A DNA stretch of 64,000 nucleotides from Antitrichia curtipendula (Eukaryota > Streptophyta > Bryopsida > Hypnales > Leucodontaceae). The DNA lies in the NCBI GenBank assembly GCA_951230915.1, contig OX579633.1:51350029-51414028 (forward strand), read 5' to 3'. Shown piece by piece: positions 59,298 to 64,000 of the stretch (positions are counted from its first letter, which is position 1; each line of letters opens with the position of its first letter). The notes beneath the pieces are model-generated. The model was not told the origin of the DNA and did no database searches. It saw only the letters and a list, made by a program, of their open reading frames with translations. Both the position numbers and the translations under genes were made by a program.

Positions 59298-60583
59298 TAT
59301 CAACTACACATGTACAAGAAATCCCTTATACCAATTACATTAACATCATGAGTACAAGGAAATAAAAATTAAGGGTACATATATCCAAAAGTTTGCAACA
59401 TTTGAAGGTGCAAACTTTTGTAAAAACAATATAGAGGGAATACCTGGTAGAAGTTTGCTTCTTCATCGCAAACTTTTGTCAAAAAAATATAAAGGGAATA
59501 CCCAAAAGTTTGCGATGGAGAAGCAAACTTTTGTAAAAAAAATATAGAGCCAATACCCACAAATGTGCGATGAAGAAGAAAAATAAAAATACATAGAAAG
59601 AATACCCAAAAGTTTGCGACGAAGAAACAAACTTTTGTAAAAAAAATATAGAGCCAATTATACCCAAAAGTTTGCACCGCAAAAAATCTTTTGGACCAAG
59701 AACCACCCAAAAACACTTAAACATTTCCATATATTTTTTTAATTCACCAAATGTGGTTTAGGGTCCTTTTTTTCCTACTATAACCTAAGCACTAATTTCT
59801 TGGGGTCACTTTTGTAAACCTCTCCCTTGTTTGCACTCAAACATTCACAATATGTGAGTGGTTGATCTCTTCATTCTTATCTAACTAAGTCTATTGAGAA
59901 TCTTCTGAGTTTGATGTCATTACTATTCTCATTAAAAGCAGATTTGCATAAATCTTTCAACAATCTACTACACATTGCAAGCTGTTTAAGCAAAATCTGC
60001 CAATGTTTGAACACCCTGGATGATGCAGTGGTTCCATAAACTCTTTTGTGACATCTCCTCAAGTGGCCAAACTTTGGAAATTAATTTCTTACAGCCACAT
60101 GCTGGCATGAATCCCGAAATTGATCAAACATGAGTTTCATTTCTATTACTGCACCGTGGAATTTCAACGTCTTCTGGTCCAAGATTATTAACTAAACAAA
60201 ACTCTGAATCGAGCCAAGATGTGGTAATGACTGCAGCTCAAGAAGCACAAGCTTCAATTATGTGACAAGTATGATGCCAAGTTTCGCAAAGATGTCTGAA
60301 GTCTTCCATTTTGAACTTCAAAAATGATTTTTAAAAAATCACACGATGGCCTGAATCACTTAACCATATAACAACATGACAGGTTTCAAAGGCCTAAACT
60401 TCACCGGACTACTGCAAGCCAATATGGATCCACATATGAACTCATTGCTGAATCAAAACAAAAGTAATCTTTGCATTAAATTTCATAATTCCAATCACGG
60501 AGGAATTGAACCTCTTAAACTGCCCCTTGCAGCATGACTGTCCTACTCTAGCCTACACTAAACAATATACAAGCAATACTAAC
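59298..60583 (-). repeat. right arm of the large inverted repeat (1286 bp)
   Basis: Reverse complement of 56438-57834 with one tandem unit fewer. Differences noticed on reading: ACATC versus ACGTC near 60293, GATTCAG versus GCTTCAG near 60450, a C/T change near 60404, and a T/C change near 60345. The right arm ends 315 bp from the stop codon of the minus-strand zinc-finger gene. Confidence 0.95.
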
Positions 60584-60897
60584 TGGAAAAATGAAAACCA
60601 ATACATTTCAAGTTAGGCATTGTCCAACAATTAGTGAAATATAAAGTCAGAACTGATTAGCATTTGCAAAATACACAAACAATGTAATTACATTATCTAA
60701 TGAAATCAGATAATTACTACCTAAGTCATAACAGCAATAGAACCCTAACCTGGACCTCAAAATGTGTAAGAAAGTAAGCCTAACTAAAATCCTAAGAACA
60801 ACATAACTATATCACAAATTCACTAGCATGGAATATCAAAACAAAAAAGCAAGGAAGCACATTAGAAGAGAACAAATCGTAAAATCCCAAAAGGATC

Positions 60898-63800
60898 CTA
60901 CTTGGAGGGCTTTGCTTTTTGGATTCCATGTCTTGTAGTTCGTGCCTGGGAAATTCGTTCACGCACAGGGGTCTTCGACTTCTTCTGCTTTCTTGCCAAC
61001 TTCCCAACGGACTGCACTTTGTCAATTACACCTCTTTGATCGGATTGTCCACTGAAGCTTGGTGAACCCACAATCTGGTCACCTGTGGCCACCTTTTTCA
61101 TCTTGCGCAAGGGTGTTACTCCAGCGGACACCTCCACAGGCTCTGAACCACAATCAGAACCCTCCTGCAATCCACCTTCGGAAGAGAGTTCTTCAATTTC
61201 GACTGCAATGGGAGGCTCTTCAATTGTAGAGGGCAGTCCTTTCTTTATAGGAATCCGCCTTCGTTTGCCCTCAACATCTACTGGAGCAGGACTGGCACCT
61301 TTATTCTGTATTTCAACTTCTTTCCGCTTCTTTCCGGGATCATTTGCAATGACCTGCTCCTTCATTGGCTTCTGCATCCCACTACCCTTGCTTCCAACAG
61401 AAGGGCTTACGGTACCAGATCTGGAACGCACTGCTGGCTCACGAATTGAGCTTGGGAGTCCTGTTTGCTCTAAATCCAAAGGTAAACAGAAAGCAATGTC
61501 AATTACTAAACTCTCAAAACCACTTAAATACTACCTTGAATTACAAGAAAGTGTAATCAAACATGCCTCAAAAACACTCAAGTTCACGCAAATGTGATGA
61601 AACGTGATTCCAATACTGCAATTATAGGGAGATGTAATCCGGAAGCCTAAGCAATTTTAAAAGTCCAACAAGAAGGTTCAAAGGAGATTTCAATAGCTAA
61701 AGAACCAGATTCAACCCTAAACTTGAGTAATCAAAGCAGATTAAAGTTGCTTCAAGTACCAACAAATGGAATCAATCAGGCCTGAGCAACCTTCAACTTT
61801 AAAAACAGAGATCAAACCGGAATTCAGTACCTTAAACCAAACAAAGATGAAATGAAACAGGAACCTCACACCTTCAAGTTCTAAAATATAAGATCAAACA
61901 AGATTGAAGTTGCTAGAAGTACCCACACCTGTAATCCAAAGGCCTGAACAACCCAGAAGTTCAAAAATATGTAATCAAAGTAGGTTTCAATAGCTAAACA
62001 CACTTCAACCACTAAACTTCTATAATCAAAGTGGAGTAAACATGCTTGAAGTACCAACAAATGGCATCGAATAGGCCTAAACAACCTTCAACTCAACCCA
62101 AAAAATGAAACGTAAATTTACCTTCTTCTATTACTGAGGATGTAATCAAACGAGACCGTAGAAGCTTTAAGTTCCACCAACATTGATCAAACAAGATTTC
62201 AGTTGCTTTAAATACCCATAGATGTAATCCAAAGCCCTAAGCAAGCTTGAAGTTCAAAAATATGTGATCAAAATATATGTGATCAAAATATGTGAAGGTT
62301 TGAGTAGCTATACAACCTTCAAGCTCAAAACTTCTGTAATGAAAGCGGAGTTCAGATGCTTCAAGCACATCTCAATTGGAATCGACCAGGCTTGAAGAAC
62401 CTTCAATTTCCGAAACTGTGAACAAACGGCAATTTAGTACCTTCAGTTACAGAAGATGTAATCAAACAGGACCCTAAAAGCTCCAAATTCTGAAATATGT
62501 GAGCAAACTAACTTTCAGTACCTTCAAGTATCCAAAGATGCAATCAGAACTCGTAATTAACTGTGAAGTTCAGAAATATGTGATGAAAAAAGATATTAGT
62601 AGCTAAACAACCTTTAAGTTTGTAACACCCTAAACCAAAGCAGATTTCAATAGCTTTAAGTAACACTGAATGGAATAAAAGGGTCTTGAAAAACACCTAA
62701 GTTCAGAAACTGTGATCAAACGTGAATTCAGTACCTCCAATTACCGAAAATGTAATCAAAGAAAAACTGAACATCCTTCAAGTTCAGAAATATGTGCAAA
62801 AACAGGAATTCAGTAGCTTCAAGAACCCGAAAATGTAAGGACAAGGCCTAAACAACCTTCAAGTGGAGCAATATGTGATCAAAGGAGATTCAGTCGCTAA
62901 ACAACCTGCCATTTGCTAATGAAAGCAGCTTCGAGTACCAACAAGCTACCCCGCAGGGCCATCCTAAACCTCAAGTTCACTTACAAGTTACAATACAATG
63001 TTACAAAGGTGCCCAAATAGCCTTCCAACCCCCAAATATGTCTTCAAAGCCAAATTCAAGTGCCTTATAGACCAAACAGATGCAATCAAAGCTGCGAAAA
63101 TAACGTGGTTCTTCCAAAATACGTGATCAAGGGGATTCCAGAACTCACCTTCTTCATTGGAGACGGTGGAAGCAAGTTTTGGTCGTTTGGCCTTTCTTGG
63201 CTTATAACCAGATTGAACCAACCAACTAGGGTGCATTTCCTGGTCACATTCCTTGAAACAACATCTTGTAGAACTTGAGAAATGGGCATTGGCACACCAA
63301 GAATGATAACCGTGTCCACAAGATGCTATCTTGCAATCCCACTCAGGCTCAAATGATTTACCACAAAAAGCACAAGGGTGAGAGATAACACAACAATCTT
63401 GAATCCCATCAAGAGTGCCATCAAGGGTACCAGACTGCCGTGGTCGTGGAAGAGGAATCTAGAGACGATGGCCAGTCTTCAACACTTGCAGTTGGTCCTT
63501 CACGGCTTCCCTTTGCCGACGTAGAACCTCAAAATTCTCTAGCGCAGCATTTTCGGCACTCACGGCAGACGTTGCTTTTTCACTCGCCTTCTCGTGCTCC
63601 ACCTCACCCTCAGCTAACATCTCAGAAAATGTATCAAGCACACTGGATTGAGCATCCAATTTCCTCAGCAAAGGACCAGCGCCGGGCAAGCTCTCCCACT
63701 CAGCCTCTGTATTTTCAGGCACGCTGGCCTTCATCACCATCACGTCAGCTTCCAGTTGCTGAAGCTTTGCAGAGGCTGTTCGAAGAAGCTGCTAGCCATC

Positions 63801-64000
63801 TTCTAGTTGTGCAACCGCCCTCAGTAGCTCCGAAGCTGACTCCTCCTTCCTTTTCTTCAAGGCCTCCAAAGTCGTGGACAAGGCAGTGACTTCATCGTCC
63901 AATGCCATCAGAAAATTTGACCACTCCGGAATCAAACTAGCGGTATCCGGTCTACTTGCTGCACTTGGAGGAGGCATGTCCAGAGGCCGTTTTGGGCTCT
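60898..64000 (-). pseudogene. coiled-coil plus RING/PHD-like zinc-finger gene, two in-frame stops, 5' end outside window
   Basis: Exon A runs from the right edge to 63149 in one frame (open at the edge; ATG at 63977 is internal or a start). It encodes a heptad-rich coiled coil (EVTALSTTLEALKKRKEE to AVKDQLQVLKTGHR), with TAG 63792-63794 and TAG 63459-63461 inside, then CAFCGKSFEPEWDC, ASCGHGYHSWCANAHF and CCFKECDQEMHPSW: Cys-x2-Cys ... Cys-x-H-x2-H-x2-Cys ... Cys-x4-Cys, a RING/PHD-type finger. Donor GAAG|GTGAGT and acceptor GGATTTAG join it in phase to exon B (61469-60898), a basic, disordered C-terminus (GKKRKE, GKRRRIPIKK, RKQKKSK) ending PSK. A nuclear, DNA- or chromatin-binding accessory role is inference. 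I do not recognise a named family. Confidence 0.55.
61600..63100 (-). repeat. higher-order tandem repeat filling the zinc-finger gene intron
   Basis: TACCTTC/TACCTCC followed by a diverged TGTAATCAAA block starts at 61829, 62120, 62439 and 62733 (spacings 291, 319, 294 bp). Each unit contains several shorter units of about 60-80 bp with CAACCTTCAAGTTC, AATATGTGATCAAA and TTCAGTAGCT words. Near the 5' end the repeat resembles the exon A donor region (ACCTTCTTCATTGGAGACGG). Confidence 0.75.

Noticed and set aside
61085..61597. 170-codon plus-strand open frame
   Set aside because: It is the antisense of exon B of the zinc-finger gene, which has phase-consistent splice sites on the minus strand.
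1..64000. LTR retrotransposons, CRISPR arrays, rRNA genes
   Set aside because: No reverse transcriptase, integrase or gag motifs, no paired long terminal repeats, no regular spacer-repeat arrays and no rRNA text were seen on either strand.

Overview
This is an AT-rich nuclear segment from a land plant with a large, repeat-filled genome. The plant assignment rests on three things: the 5' half of a DDM1-like chromatin remodeler gene at the left edge, with well-formed GT-AG introns; a decayed GRAS-domain gene near 25 kb (GRAS regulators are essentially a plant family); and a transposon terminus near 28.6 kb of the type known from plant Stowaway/mariner elements. I cannot name the species. The divergent HND/DWG kinase-like remnant suggests a non-flowering plant (bryophyte, lycophyte, fern or gymnosperm), but only weakly.

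Layout. 1-2.2 kb: DDM1-like gene on the minus strand, four coding exons plus a 5'UTR exon, running off the left edge. 2.2-11 kb: non-coding AT-rich DNA with a 255-bp duplication, an hAT-like non-autonomous element, a TTAA-bounded element and a long hairpin. 11-15 kb: minus-strand fragments of an unrecognised acidic/Asn-rich protein, interrupted by a MITE with perfect 32-bp ends, then GC-rich minisatellite DNA. 18.7-21.6 kb: kinase-like pseudogene flanked by GC-rich arrays in opposite orientation. 22-46 kb: mainly small DNA transposons, several nested or abutting at a shared TTAA, with the GRAS pseudogene at 25 kb and a Cys-rich transposon-like gene at 43 kb. 46-51.4 kb: a 5'UTR-like exon and a decayed gene with a Cys/His region.

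51.8-64 kb is the most structured region. A DDE-type transposase-like gene (plus strand, 52.4-56.3 kb) and a coiled-coil/zinc-finger gene (minus strand, 60.9 kb to beyond the right edge) converge on a near-perfect inverted repeat of about 1.3-1.4 kb per arm (56438-57834 and 59298-60583) around a 1.46-kb spacer. Both genes have an intron filled with a tandem repeat, and both carry several in-frame stop codons in an otherwise continuous reading frame. Whether the two genes and the inverted repeat form one element is an open question.

The genes do not form a pathway. The common theme is transposon biology: the host silencing factor DDM1 lies in the same window as piggyBac-like TTAA elements, hAT-like and mariner-like non-autonomous elements, and decayed transposase genes.
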